NCBI RefSeq assembly: GCF_018991925.1
Contig: NW_024729696.1
Coordinates: forward strand, 160,001 to 224,000
Source: Homarus americanus
Lineage: Eukaryota; Arthropoda; Malacostraca; Decapoda; Nephropidae
Reading direction: 5' to 3'
Length of the DNA stretch: 64,000 nt
Position 1 is the stretch's first letter, and every line of letters starts with the position of its first letter. This document shows positions 22,763 to 33,777 of this stretch, piece by piece. The notes below the pieces were generated by a model. It did not search any database and was not told where the DNA came from. It saw only the letters and a program-made list of their open reading frames with translations. A program made the translations under genes and the position numbers.

Positions 22763-22914
22763 TCAAACCAAAAAATCTTTCTACACTCGAAGACGTCTCT
22801 TTTCTTCGTCTGTCTGTAAGGAACCCTTAAAACACCCCCCCCCACACCCATGCACTCTCTCCTCTTTCTTGTTGTCAGTACACAGGATAGTTTTACACAA
22901 CGCTTGTATATTCT

Positions 22915-23320
22915 CTACCTACCTACCTACCTACCTACCTATCTCAGCTTCCCTTAACCCTCACTAAAAACGTTGGTCAAATGTTTTCATCTTTCTGTCT
23001 GCCGCGGAGTGTAAATATTGATGGTCCATATTTCTGTTTTTAAGTCCATTTTGTATTCCCATCTGTCCGTCCGTCCAACCAACCAACCAACCAATCAACC
23101 AACCACAACACAAGGAGCGTATAATTTTATCCTTGTCCGTTTTTCCGTCAAACCCCGATTATATAAGACACATATAATTTTATACGCATCTGTCCGTCTG
23201 TCCAAACCATATTATACAAGGGATATATAAGTTTACCCTCGTCCGTCCGTCCGTTCAACCACGATTCTACAAAGAATATACAATTTTATCCTCACACATC
23301 TGTCCGACCATAAGCTCCAG
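22915..23320. repeat. (CTAC)n, (CAAC)n and ~60-bp degenerate tandem repeat
   Basis: CTACCTACCTAC at 22917-22942. From 23025 a unit with CTGTCCGTCCGTCCAACCA and ATATAATTTTATCC recurs four times. Confidence 0.7.
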
Positions 23321-23458
23321 CGCACGTAAAAGCAGACTGCCTGAAGCGCTATTGGCCACCAAGTCATGACAACCCCGCAGGCATATGCATCTTGATGGGC
23401 ACACCTTACCGACCTACCGTCTTGTGGAGAGTAGGTCACTGTGTCTCGTTTCTCGGCC

Positions 23459-23588
23459 CTGTTATCATTGGTTAGGTTGGTTAGGTTGGTTCGGTTAGTT
23501 GGGTTGGTTTGGTTAGGTTAGGTTGGTTTGGTTAGGTTAGTTTGGTTAGGTTAGTTGGGTTGGTTTGGTTTGGTTAGGTTAGGTAAAT
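23459..23588. repeat. degenerate (TTAGG)n/(TTGGT)n block
   Basis: GGTTAGGTTGGTT variants over about 130 bp, G-strand on plus. Confidence 0.85.
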
Positions 23589-23964
23589 AGTCACTTTTTC
23601 CTCGTTAGTGTCTTTCTTGAACTTTTTTCCTCACGCCCGTAACATAGACACATCTTCAACATTGGCGCTTAATAAACAAACAACGACCGGCGTTCCTCCC
23701 CTGCTTGTGATGCCGCCCCCCTCCCCTCCCTCCTCACGCATCTGCGACAGACGAACATCGCCTTCTGCCAGCGGTGGCACTGGTTTACGAGACGAGCATC
23801 AGCTCCTACACCAGCTGTCTCTAACTCATTTACCTACATCATCATCCTCCTCCTCCTGCAATAACACCCCGAGCTTGCAATCTACACGTGCAACACCGCT
23901 CAACACCAGCCTGGTACCAGACCCTCCTACACCAGCTGTGACAACTACTGCACCCGGGAAACGA

Positions 23965-23968
<4 letters not shown>

Positions 23969-24027
<59 letters not shown>
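23969..24027. repeat. (CA)29 microsatellite
   Basis: Uninterrupted. The open frame leading into it (23608-24045) has no recognisable domain and ends in Thr-His repeats. Confidence 0.97.
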
Positions 24028-24028
<1 letters not shown>

Positions 24029-24680
24029 CAAAGAAATTAAGGTAGATACAGAGAGACAGAGACATGAGCCATTGTGCAAGGTCTACCTTTGATGACGCGA
24101 CAACCGCTTAACACCTCCTGACTTACAACCTTTAGTAATAACATCACCTAAATACTCCTATGACCTGAATCTCGACCCAATAAATGGACCACTGAAAACC
24201 TCTTGTTGCTAATTCTCTCCCGTTCGTGAGATATGATTGGTGGAATTTCATAAGAGAAACTAAGAGGTAAAAATATCAAAAAGGGAAATGTTTACACTCC
24301 TACGCATACAAGTCATTCCTTCCTCACTCGACCACGGCAGCTACCCACCCATTCCCCCTCCAGGCTACCTACCTACCTACCTCCTCCCCCAGTGTCAATA
24401 TGTTAAGTAAACCAGATTGTTTGTCTCACATCAACACTTCCGCTCACCGCAAACCTTCCCGCCAAAATGGAAAGAAAAAAAACCCGGTACGTAACATAAA
24501 AACAGACAAAAAAAAAGACATTTGGGGAATAAATATAATGTTTGTGGGGTTTTTTCTCTGACGTTATTAAATGCTCATTATAACCGAGTTAATAATAAAC
24601 ATTTGGCGGTGTTTGTGGTACGGAGGTTTTGGGTGAATTTCTAAAAGTCAGTTTCGTATATATACATATATATTTTTTTA
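24028..24680. other. unique sequence, no gene recognised
   Basis: No supported feature in ~650 bp. Confidence 0.4.
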
Positions 24681-24739
24681 GATGTGTTTGGTTTGGGGGT
24701 GAGGAGCTGGTGTTTGCTTGTGGGTGTAGCTGTGTTTGT

Positions 24740-24870
24740 GGGTGGTTTAGTGTGTGTGTGTGTGTGTAGCGAATGTATATATGCAAAAGCACGCGCACAC
24801 ACATACACACATACACACACACATAAAGATAAACAAACACAAAAAAACACACACACACACACACACACGG
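24740..24870. repeat. converging (GT)n and (CA)n runs, potential hairpin
   Basis: A GT run (24751-24767) faces interrupted CA runs (24795-24868) on the same strand, so complementary arms are close together. Confidence 0.7.
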
Positions 24871-25032
24871 ACCTTGGGTGTAGGTACACAGGCACCACCA
24901 CCAGCCCGACCCTTGTGTACTTGTGTATATTGTGTACCTCAGTGGGTCGTAACGTACACACACACACACCCTCTCTCCTGGGAACGTCTGGGAAGAAACT
25001 CTCTCTCTCTCTCCTTTGCACTCACACAAATC

Positions 25033-25100
25033 AACACCCACCCACAAACGCACTCAACACCCACCCACAAACGCACTCAACACCCACCCACAAGCCCACT
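25033..25100. repeat. 23-bp minisatellite, 3 copies
   Basis: ACACCCACCCACAAACGCAC recurs at 23-bp spacing. Confidence 0.85.
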
Positions 25101-25309
25101 TACCTACCTTCCAACTAACCACACACACACCGGTCTCTCCCTCTGCTTCTGGGTACATCAACTGACTGACACACTTAATTTGCATACGCCTCCAAGTAGT
25201 TGAGAACCAGTAGCTGTATGCTGTACCATTTGTCTGTCTGTCTCTCTGTGTATTTCTGGCCGTTTTTGAATGCACACAACAGCTGCTTGTTTATCCTGCG
25301 TCTTTAGAT

Positions 25310-25590
25310 TTTGATTGCTTTGGTGTTTTGTTTGTGTGGTTGTGTGGGTAGTGTGTTTGTGGTTTTGTTTGGGTAGTGTGGTTGTTTGGGTAGTGTGGTT
25401 GTTTGGGTAGTGTGTTTGTGGTCTTGTTTGAGTAGTGTTTGTCTGTGGTCTTGTTTGGGTAGTGTTTGTTTGTGGTTTTGTTTGGGTAATGTGTTTGTTT
25501 GTGGTTTTGTTTGAGTAGTGTTTGTCTGTGGTCTTGTTTGGGTAGTGTTTGTTTGTGGTTTTGTTTGGGTAATGTGTTTGTTTGTGTGTT
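25310..25590. repeat. GT-rich minisatellite, ~27-bp unit
   Basis: GTTTGTGGTTTTGTTTGGGT and variants recur about ten times. A higher-order copy is evident (25430-25500 resembles 25500-25570). Confidence 0.85.
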
Positions 25591-25599
25591 AGGAGGAGA

Positions 25600-25850
25600 A
25601 ATATTTGTTGTCCTTGTATTTTTATTTTTACTTTTTAACTTTTGATTTTAAATTTGTTCACTTTATTTCTCTTTTTTTTATATCTCTTTTTTTTCTCTTT
25701 CGTTTTTATTATTTTCTTTCTCTCTTTCTCTTTCTATTTTCTTTCTTTCGTTCTATTATTTTTGGCTTTCTTTCGTTTTATCGTCCTTTCCCTTTATATT
25801 TTATCTTCCATTTCTTATTTTTCCTCTCTCTCTCTCTCTCTCTCTCAGAA
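25600..25850. repeat. T-rich/pyrimidine tract
   Basis: TTTCTTT-type low complexity ending in (CT)11. The Phe/Leu-rich frames are compositional. Confidence 0.75.
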
Positions 25851-26209
25851 CCCTCACCAACATCTTTCTTTTTGTTTACATTTGCTAATCAACTGTTTAA
25901 ATCCCCCAGAATTATTCATTGTTTACATACGTATATTAATCAGCTGTTTACCCCCCACCCCTCCACCCTCCCATCCTTCATGAGCGCCCCGGAGCGTCTG
26001 TTTGTAAGTTAAGAAACCCTAATCAGCTGTCCAGGCCCCAGTGAGCTTCTGGGAGCATTATTATTTCTATTTACAAATATTAGTCACCTGTTTTGACCAG
26101 GTATATTGAGGTGTGTCCGCTCTACCTCCCAATCTGTTTTTAATATTGGGATCACCTGAAAATTCGACTCTACCTTATTTTACCTGTTGATTAACCACCC
26201 TAACACTAC
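25851..26209. other. unique sequence with repeated CAGCTGTTT phrases
   Basis: AATCAGCTGTTTA and AATCAACTGTTTA recur about 60 bp apart, perhaps a decayed tandem repeat. No gene. Confidence 0.4.
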
Positions 26210-26375
26210 CTGGTGGGTTTAGGTTAAGTTCGGTTGAATTTGGTTAGTTTAAGTTAAGTTAGGTCAAGGTAGGTTTGGCTATTTTAGGTTCGGTTAGGTT
26301 ATGTCAAGTTAGGTTAAGTTAAATTACGTTAGATCAAGTTAGATTAAGTTAAATTGATTGAGGTTAGGTTAAAGG
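26210..26375. repeat. degenerate (TTAGG)n block
   Basis: AGGTTA/AAGTTA variants over 165 bp, G-strand on plus. Confidence 0.8.
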
Positions 26376-26415
26376 AAAGTTATCGGGTGGTTAATTTTAA
26401 GGTGAAATAATCGGG

Positions 26416-26436
26416 GTGGGGTGGGGGGGGGGGAAG
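26416..26436 (+). other. G-run, G-quadruplex potential
   Basis: GGGGTGGGGTGGGGGGGGGG. Confidence 0.6.
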
Positions 26437-26569
26437 AAGGGGGCAACTTAAAGATGATTTCATAATATAAATAATTTGAGCTGTGAGGCAGGTACTTACT
26501 GACGTCTGTCTGTTAGAAATGCCAACGATGACCTCACCTGTAGGAGAGACAAACAGATTAATTGTAAAC

Positions 26570-26694
26570 AGGTATAAACGGTTATAAACTGTCATAAACG
26601 GTTAGAAAGAGTCATAAAAGTAGGTTTAGCTGTCATAAATGGCTATAAAGTGTCATACATGGAGATTAACTGTCATGAACGGGCATAAACAAGG

Positions 26695-26739
<45 letters not shown>
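26570..26739. repeat. ~20-bp minisatellite followed by (CA)20
   Basis: GTCATAAACGGTTATAAACT and variants repeat to 26695. (CA)n occupies 26700-26739. Confidence 0.8.
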
Positions 26740-26741
<2 letters not shown>

Positions 26742-26867
26742 ACACACACTCACACACGTACACGTACAGGAAAGAAGACACACGTCAAGAAAAGGAAAAG
26801 ATTTAGTCCTTGAGTTTTAAAAATTTAACATATAATTTTATATACTGAGTGTGAGCTACTGATCTCC

Positions 26868-27263
26868 CAGGGGAGGGGGAGAAAGGGGAAGCGGAGGGGG
26901 AGGAAGAGGAGGAGGAGGTGGAAGAGGAAAAAGTGGAGGAGGTAGAAGGTGGAGAGAATGAAGAAAGGAGAAAGGGAGGAAGAGGTAGGAGGCAGGTAGA
27001 ACTAAGGAGGAGAAAGAGGTGGGAGACGGAGGAGAGGAAGGCAAGATGGAAGAGGAGGAAGAAGAGGTGGTGGAGGGGGATGACAGTAAGGTAGGGAGGA
27101 AGAGGAGGAGGAAATGAAAATGAAAAAGTAGAAGCAGGAAAAGGAGGATGGAACAGATTGGGAGACAGGAAGAGAGGAAGGAGGAAAAGGGGGAAATACA
27201 CACTAGAAAAAAGACGAGGAAGAGAAGGAACAGGCGGAAAAGGGGGCGTTAAGGTGGAGCAGG

Positions 27264-27310
<47 letters not shown>

Positions 27311-27600
27311 GAAGAAGGGAAGGTAACTAACGTGAGGGAAAGAGGTAGGGAGAAAAAGAGAGAGGGGAAGGGAGGGAGAGAGTTATGGAAAAGAGAGATG
27401 GGGAGAGACAGGGAGGGAGGGAGAGAAAAAAGTGAGGAAGGGAGAGAGAAATAAGAGGAAGGAAGAAAGATAGGGAGATAAAGGGTGGAAGGAACAACGA
27501 GAGAAATAGAGAGATGGAACTAGGGGAAAACATCTAAAAATACATAGAGAGAAGAGAAGGATAGGAGGGAGGGACGGAGAGAAAACTAGAGATAAATATT
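26868..27600. repeat. 730-bp purine tract with (GA)19
   Basis: Nearly all A/G on plus, with (GA)n at 27271-27308. The long frames on both strands have no stops for that reason. Confidence 0.9.
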
Positions 27601-27604
27601 TTAC

Positions 27605-28215
27605 CATTAACCAACATCAGCTTTAAACATTAACCAACAGCAGCTTAAAAAATTAACCAACAACAGCTTCAAACATTAACCAACAACAGCTTCAACACTG
27701 ACCAACAACAGCTTCCAACATTAACCAACAGCAGCTTCAAAAATTAACCAACAACAGCTTCAACATTAACCAACACAGCTTCAAAAATTAACCAACAACA
27801 GCTTCAACACTAACCAACAACAGTTTCAAACACGAACCAACAAAAGCTTCACACATTAACCAACAACAGCTTCAAACATTAACCAACTACAGCTTCAATA
27901 TTAACCAACACAGCTTCAATATTAACCAACAGCAGCTTCAAAAATTAACCAACAACAGCTTCAAACATTAACCAACAGCAGCTTCAAAAATTAACCAACT
28001 ACAGCTTCAATATTAACCAACACAGCTTCAATATTAACCAACACAGCTTCAATATTAACCAACAACAGCTTCAAACATTAACCAACAACAGCTTCAAAGA
28101 TTAACCAACTACAGCTTCAAACATTAACCAACAACAGCTTCAAACATTAACCAACTACAGCTTCAAACATTAACCAACACAGCTTCAATATTAACCAACA
28201 CAACCTCGCCATTAA
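27605..28215. repeat. 23-bp minisatellite, ~27 copies
   Basis: ATTAACCAACAACAGCTTCA plus AAC forms the unit, with common variants (AGCAGCTT, ACTACAGCTT, a shorter CACAGCTT form). Copies abut without unique spacers. It ends in divergent copies before unique DNA. Confidence 0.95.
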
Positions 28216-28488
28216 CACAGCCGGCACCCCCTTCCCCATAAGCCATCTCTAGGCTGACAAGGATATTCACTTCTCCAACTATTCTGTAAACAAGTTTTTT
28301 TTTTACCGAAAGTTAATCGCATCGACGAGTTTTATTTGGGAGAGGAATTAATTACCAGATCTAAATTAGAACACAACTTTTCACTCGGGTATTTTGTGTG
28401 CGTGTTTTTTTTTCCTCTTTTTTTATTAAAATTAATGTTTAATGGAAACTATAATTTCTTTCTGTGTGACTTTATTCAGCGATAGATT

Positions 28489-28490
<2 letters not shown>
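28216..28490. other. unique AT-rich sequence
   Basis: Nothing recognised. Confidence 0.4.

Positions 28491-28567
<77 letters not shown>
28491..28567. repeat. (TG)38 microsatellite
   Basis: Uninterrupted dinucleotides. Confidence 0.98.
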
Positions 28568-28570
<3 letters not shown>

Positions 28571-28974
28571 AATAGACAGGCGAACACAAAGAGAATGAAG
28601 AGAAATTGAAACGTCAAAAATAGAGAGAGAGAGAGAGAGAATCACAATAGTATCAATAGTGCCACAACAATATCATCTCAACATCTACCACCACTACAAC
28701 ACCATCCACACTATCTCCAACATACAAATTGACACTTTATCACCACCACCACCACCACCACCATAACACCACAACACCATCCCCAGCAAACAAGCAAGAC
28801 AGTCTCTCCATCATCTCCACCACCGTAGTCACAACACAGCCAACACACTACCGACAAACATAGTCCACTGATAGCAATAACACCCCATATTTGTAGTCCA
28901 ATAGCGAAGATAAATGGATTATATATGCAAAGCCAAAGCCTCAAGGATGTTTTTGTGGAGCGGTAGCAAAACAC

Positions 28975-29170
28975 TTGGTGAGTGCTCCCAGGCAGACCCC
29001 TCCAGGACCACCACCAGGACCCCATCAGGACCCCATTAGACTCTGCTAGGATCACGCCAGGAACCCACCAGGACCCCCGTTAATATCCCGCCACGACCTG
29101 CCTAGGACCCTCACCAGAAACCCGCCAAGAACCCGTAAAAGGAACTCGCCGGGACTTCTGTAGGATCACG
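28975..29170. repeat. degenerate ~15-bp repeat (CCAGGACCC-like)
   Basis: CCAGGACCCC, CCAGGAACCC and CCAAGAACCC recur about a dozen times. Confidence 0.65.
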
Positions 29171-29256
29171 GAGGAAAAAGAACTGTGTTTATTTTCCGGC
29201 CAAGACCCAAGAGCTTAGCTGGTTTGGCCCAAGAGTGTCTGAAGGTTAAGGATAAG

Positions 29257-29376
29257 GTAATGACTGAGTCCCAAGCTAAGGTGATGGCTGAGTCCCAAGC
29301 TAAGGTAATGGCTGAGTCCCAAGCTAAGGTGATGGCTGAGTCCCAAGCTAAGGTGATAGCTGAGTCCCAAGCTAAG
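29257..29376. repeat. 24-bp minisatellite, 5 copies, frame-preserving
   Basis: Units start at 29257, 29281, 29305, 29329 and 29353. The plus frame (29185-29394) reads an 8-residue repeat (KVMAESQA) without stops. The frame is only 69 codons, lacks other domain support and is likely a passenger frame, though a unit length divisible by three with conserved residues deserves a check. Confidence 0.93.
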
Positions 29377-29399
29377 GTGAGAGGTGATGGGTAGGATGA

Positions 29400-29985
29400 C
29401 AGATGGTGGATGACTGACGAGGAGTGAGTCAGGTCAGGTCAAGTTAGTTCAGGTCACATAAGGCAAAAACATATCGCGTCAGAAATCGGGAAGGAAAACA
29501 CACACATTTCCCGATTTCAACCATAATCGTACACGGGAGGAGTTTAATTACCACCAGATTTAGAGGAGATGTGTCAAGGATGTATCCGGGATGTGTCAGT
29601 AGGATGCGGATTATGACAACTGAGACCCGTAATATTACATCGGTGGCTGTCAGGGAGCTGTCATCGGTAGACACGTATGAGAAGGATCTGTCAAGAGCTG
29701 CTATCAGATGTACTCGATAAACAAGGTTGCAAGGATACGGTAAATCATATTGTTTAGTGATATTGCAAAGGACAATATTAATCTATCAGCGATCAAGAAT
29801 TAAAGTCGATGGGTTAAAGAGAAAGGAATATTTTGGGGGTAATATTTGTAATAACGAGTGTGAATATTGAGGAGTACAGTGGGAGGAATATTTTGGGTAA
29901 TATTTGTAATAACGACTAATAATATTCAGTAAGTGGTAACGTCAGTCATCCTGGCTGGGAAATTAACTATGATGGTGTAACGTTA
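29400..29985. other. unique sequence, no gene recognised
   Basis: A TCAGGTCAAGTTAG phrase resembles decayed telomere-type motif near 29430. GGGTAATATTTGTAATAACGA occurs twice about 65 bp apart (about 29837 and 29895). Confidence 0.4.
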
Positions 29986-29989
<4 letters not shown>

Positions 29990-30049
<60 letters not shown>

Positions 30050-30345
30050 GTCGGACCAATAATTCTCCACCATCACCACAATCCCCCACACACTACCACA
30101 ATCCCACAATCCCTCACACTCCCACAATACACTCCCACAATCCCTTACACTCCCACAGTACACCACCACAATCCCACACACTCCCACAATACACTCCCAC
30201 AATCCCTCACACTCCCACAATACACTCCCACAATCCCTTACACTCCCACAGTACACCACCACAATCCCTCACACTCCCACAATACACTCCCACAATCCCT
30301 TACACTCCCACAGTACACCACCACAATCCCTCACACTCCCACAGT
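29990..30345. repeat. (CT)27 plus CACTCCCACAATAC-type minisatellite
   Basis: (CT)n at 29990-30044. From 30065, units of CACTCCCACAATACACTCCC and ACACCACCACAATCCCTCA alternate in a higher-order pattern of about 72 bp. The Cys/Gly/Val-rich minus frame is a by-product. Confidence 0.9.
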
Positions 30346-30515
30346 ACAGCAGGTGGCGGCAGGTAGTATGTGAGTCAATTGGTCTCGGGTAACAACTGCA
30401 GAGGTGCGTGTGTGGGGGAAAAAAATATATTGGTGTTGTATTTCCTGCAGCTGGTGACCAGGGACACCATTTTATGACGCCGCGAGGAGGTGGGGGGATT
30501 AAGCTGGCCATTTTG

Positions 30516-30519
<4 letters not shown>

Positions 30520-30570
<51 letters not shown>

Positions 30571-30602
30571 ACAGAGAGAGAGAGAGAGAGGGAGAGAGAG
30601 GC
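30520..30602. repeat. (GA)n microsatellite with AATAACA interruption
   Basis: Two GA runs separated by AAATAACA. Confidence 0.95.
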
Positions 30603-31094
30603 AAGTTGTAAATAAATTTAAACTTGTTCAGGTCGTAAAGTCACCCAGACCGAGGGAATAGTTCTTACAGTGGTCAGGATCTGTCTTAGTATGGGTCGAG
30701 ATATACCTTAGAGATCCTGAACTCTCTCTCTCTCTCTTATTCTTTTTGTTCTTGTTCTTCTTGTTCTTCTTCTTCTTCTTCTAGACTAGATGAACATTTG
30801 ATCAGCTGACTCGAGTAAACAATGAATCAGCTGACTGGTGAATGAGGCTGAAGCAGTGGTGGTTGATTCCTCCCTGACGTCAGCTGTATCTTATGTTGGG
30901 TTGACTTTGTGCTGACATTGGGCTGGCACTGGGCTGACACTCATATCATGTAGCGTATCTGGGTGATAAGCTCATTTAAAATGTGGAAGAGAGTAAGAGA
31001 TATCTCATTTTACTGGCAACTTTTCAGGGATATTAATATTCAAATGAGATAAATGAGGCGAGACGAAATATGGAAATATCGTCATTTTTAAGCC

Positions 31095-31470
31095 CACAAC
31101 GACCACCCCCCCGACTACTTTCCAATCCCACGACGACCACTACTTTCCAATCCACGACGACCACCCAGCCCCCACGACTACTTTCCAATCCACGACCCGC
31201 CAACGAGACTACTTTCCAGCCCCCACGACTACTTTCCAATCCCACGACGACCACCCAGCCCCCACGACTACTTTCCAGCCCCACGACGACCACCTAGTCC
31301 CCATGACCACCCTACACCTAACTCAGCCTCCTCAGGTTTTACCCCAGCTCTTACCTCAGCCCCACCCTAGCCCCTACCTCAGCCTTCACCCTAGCCCCCC
31401 CTCCCCCACAACTCCCACCGCAGCCCCTACCTCAGCCCCCCATCATCAAAGACTCCCAAGGTCCTCACTG
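31095..31470. repeat. CGACTACTTTCCA minisatellite and CAGCCCC-rich stretch
   Basis: CCACGACTACTTTCCAATCC recurs about seven times with variable CGACCACCCAGCCCC insertions to 31305. After that come shorter CCTAGCCCC/CCTCAGCCC repeats. Confidence 0.85.
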
Positions 31471-31647
31471 TGGATCCATGGGAGCAGTCTATGAATAGCC
31501 GTCCAGACTGGTTGAGTTATGACACAAAGAACCGCCTCCCGCTGCCCTCCCCGACGCCTCACCCACCAAACAAACTATTCACCGTCCGCTAAATGTTCCT
31601 CTCCTCCAACCGGCTAATTGGAGAGCGATTTGTAGCCATGATTTGTT

Positions 31648-31767
31648 CCGTGACTGGCTACTTCAGCTGATGACGAGTCTATCTGGACTGTGATTGGCCA
31701 CTACGGTTGATGACGCTTTTATCTAGTCTATCATTAGCCACTACAACAAACGACGAGTTCATCTACT
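31648..31767. repeat. 40-bp minisatellite, left part (3 copies)
   Basis: Units contain GTGATTGGCCACTAC followed by TTGATGACG. The same 40-bp family resumes at 32457-32570 on the far side of the retrotransposon copy. Confidence 0.75.
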
Positions 31768-31776
31768 TGTGTGTGT

Positions 31777-31778
<2 letters not shown>

Positions 31779-31816
<38 letters not shown>

Positions 31817-32343
31817 TAATAATAATAATAATAATTAACGGTTTAATGCAAGAGCATGGCAGCCGGAAGGCTGAAAATATACAGTTACATAATTGGGGAA
31901 TGGGTCTCTTGATTTACAAATAATATACAAGTAAATTAAGTGATACACATATGATATATAATAACTATGTGGGGAGAAGCTCACACTACAGGGCATTTCA
32001 ACATAGTGACAGTGCAAAAAGTAAGATTGACTGGGATTGAATACACTGGTTGATTACAGGTTATTGATAATTTTTACAATGGTTGGGACTGGGCTGTTCT
32101 TATGGCGATCAGTTCGTGCACGTATGGGCTGGATGCGGTTGTGGTGTCAAACAGCAATTCTCGGACGAGGGATCTCGGGTGGTAGTAGGAGCCGGTGTCG
32201 AGGATGGTGCAGAAGCTTCTTACCAAATTTGCAGATGAGGTCGTGGTGATGGTCAGTGAGAGTCGAGAGGATCAGTGTGTTGAACGCTTCTTGATATGTG
32301 GAGTAGGAAGGGGAGAGAATAATCTTGTATGCCCTTTTTTGTA

Positions 32344-32348
<5 letters not shown>
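31779..32348 (-). mobile_element. 5'-truncated non-LTR retrotransposon, copy A, within (GT)n
   Basis: The reverse complement matches 34696-35231 (copy B), differing by scattered substitutions (identity above ~90% by eye). It runs from the last RT/C-terminal coding segment through the 3' UTR to the (ATT)n tail (AAT on plus, 31779-31834). (GT)5 lies on its left (31769-31778) and (GT)29 on its right (32349-32406), so the copy interrupts a GT microsatellite, itself inside a 40-bp minisatellite. Confidence 0.92.
32057..32345 (-). pseudogene. C-terminal remnant of retrotransposon ORF2, copy A
   Basis: The minus strand encodes the same C-terminal segment as 34700-34990 of copy B (QKRA..KII near its start, TIVKIINNL at its end). 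An arginine codon CGA in copy B is TGA here (32147-32149), a CpG-type decay that leaves a stop. No start and no catalytic domain, so it is a dead fragment. Confidence 0.85.

Positions 32349-32406
<58 letters not shown>
32349..32406. repeat. (GT)29 microsatellite flanking LINE copy A
   Basis: Uninterrupted. It abuts the truncated 5' end of copy A. Confidence 0.97.
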
Positions 32407-32407
<1 letters not shown>

Positions 32408-32456
32408 TTGTCTGTTTTGTCCTTTTGTGGATACCGAAATCGTCTTTGATAGGCCT

Positions 32457-32570
32457 CCTGTGATCAGCTACTACACTTGATGATGAATCCATCTAATCTA
32501 TAATTGATCCCTGAAGACGATGACGAAGCAAGTTGTCCCGTGATTGGCTCCTGCAGCTGATGACTAAAGG
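32457..32570. repeat. 40-bp minisatellite, right part (~3 copies)
   Basis: Continuation of the family at 31648-31767 (GTGATTGGCTCCTGCAGCTG, then GATGAC). Together they mark the pre-insertion locus. Confidence 0.7.
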
Positions 32571-32639
32571 ATCAGCTGATTGATATATGCAATAAAGAGA
32601 GAAGGGTTGCCAGGTGAGATTGAATGGGACTCACTCAGG

Positions 32640-33095
32640 TAGTGATGGACACGAGCGATGTTCTTAGTGCTGGTCAGTGCGTCTTTAATATTAGGGAATT
32701 TGGGTGAAGAGGTTCCGAGAGGGGAAGGGAAATGGTCTATGGGGGAACAGGAAATGTTGGCGAGGTTTAAGAATGGTAGGAAGTGGTTTATGGGGTAGGG
32801 AAAGGGGGTAAGGAAATTGGAAAAGGCGTTAGAGGATAAAGGAAGAGAGGGTTATGGAGGTAAAGAAAAGAGTAAATGGATGGGGAAGGGGTTGGGAATG
32901 GGAGGTTATGGGTTAGGGAAGGAGTTTGAAACCTAATGGAAAAAGATAATGGGGTAAGAGAAAGGGACAGCTTCTAAAGGGTAGAAGGAGATGTTAAAAA
33001 GTATATGGAGGTTATTTAATGGAAAACAAAAGGCGGTTAAGGGGAATGAACTAAGGGTAAGGGGAAAAGAGACTTAAGGGTAAGGGGGGACGATG
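32640..33095. repeat. degenerate G-rich repeat (GGTTATGGGGTAGGG-like)
   Basis: GGGTTAGGGAAGG, TATGGGGTAGGG and AAGGGGGTAAGG recur irregularly. No gene. Confidence 0.55.
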
Positions 33096-33102
33096 AGTAG
33101 GA

Positions 33103-33107
<5 letters not shown>

Positions 33108-33179
<72 letters not shown>
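33108..33179. repeat. (CT)27(AT)9 compound microsatellite
   Basis: Pure CT to 33161, then a short AT run. Confidence 0.95.
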
Positions 33180-33269
33180 GTGGGTCGCTGTAGCCTCGAC
33201 CTCAATTTCCGGAGAATATTAATTAATTCCACCTCTCTTCCCCCACTCCCGCGGTCTACCTCGATTGGT

Positions 33270-33720
33270 GTGAGTGGGAGAGAGTGAGAGGGAGATAAGA
33301 AAAATGGAGAGGGGTAGAGAGAGATGAGAGGGAGATAAGAAAAAAGGACAGGGAGAGAGGGAGAGGGAGATAAGAAAAAAGAAGAGGGGTAGAGAGAGAT
33401 GAGAGGGAGATAACAAAAAGGAGAGAAATAGAGAGAATGAGACGGAGATAAATAGAGAGAGGAAAAAACAGAGGAGGGAGGAGGGTGGGAATAATAGAAT
33501 AAAGAAAGAGGAGGGAGAGGGAGAAGAAGAAACAGGGAGGGTAATGGGTTGAAAGAGTGAAAGAGAGAGAGAGACAGAACAGAAGTAGAGAGAGAAAGAG
33601 AGGCAAAAAGAGGAAGGGAAACACGGGAAGAGGAGATGAAAGAGAACGAGAAAGAAAGAAAGCTGAAGAGAGATAGAGAGAAAGGAGCGAAACGGAAAGA
33701 GAGAAAGAGAGAGAGAATGG
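33270..33720. repeat. 450-bp purine tract with ~30-60 bp internal repeats
   Basis: GAGAGGGAGATAAGAAAAA recurs five times between 33285 and 33425. The long minus Leu/Ser/Phe frames across it are compositional. Confidence 0.85.
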
Positions 33721-33725
33721 AGGAT

Positions 33726-33730
<5 letters not shown>

Positions 33731-33773
<43 letters not shown>
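33731..33773. repeat. (AC)21 microsatellite at 5' side of LINE copy B
   Basis: Pure AC directly abutting the first recognisable base of the retrotransposon. A matching (CA)n occurs at its 3' end. Confidence 0.97.

Positions 33774-33777
<4 letters not shown>

Noticed and set aside
27605..28215. CRISPR-like regular repeat array
   Set aside because: Units abut directly with no unique spacers, there are no cas genes, and the context is eukaryotic.
32037..32249. Plus-strand frame within LINE copy A
   Set aside because: It is antisense to the retrotransposon C-terminal coding segment and so a shadow frame.
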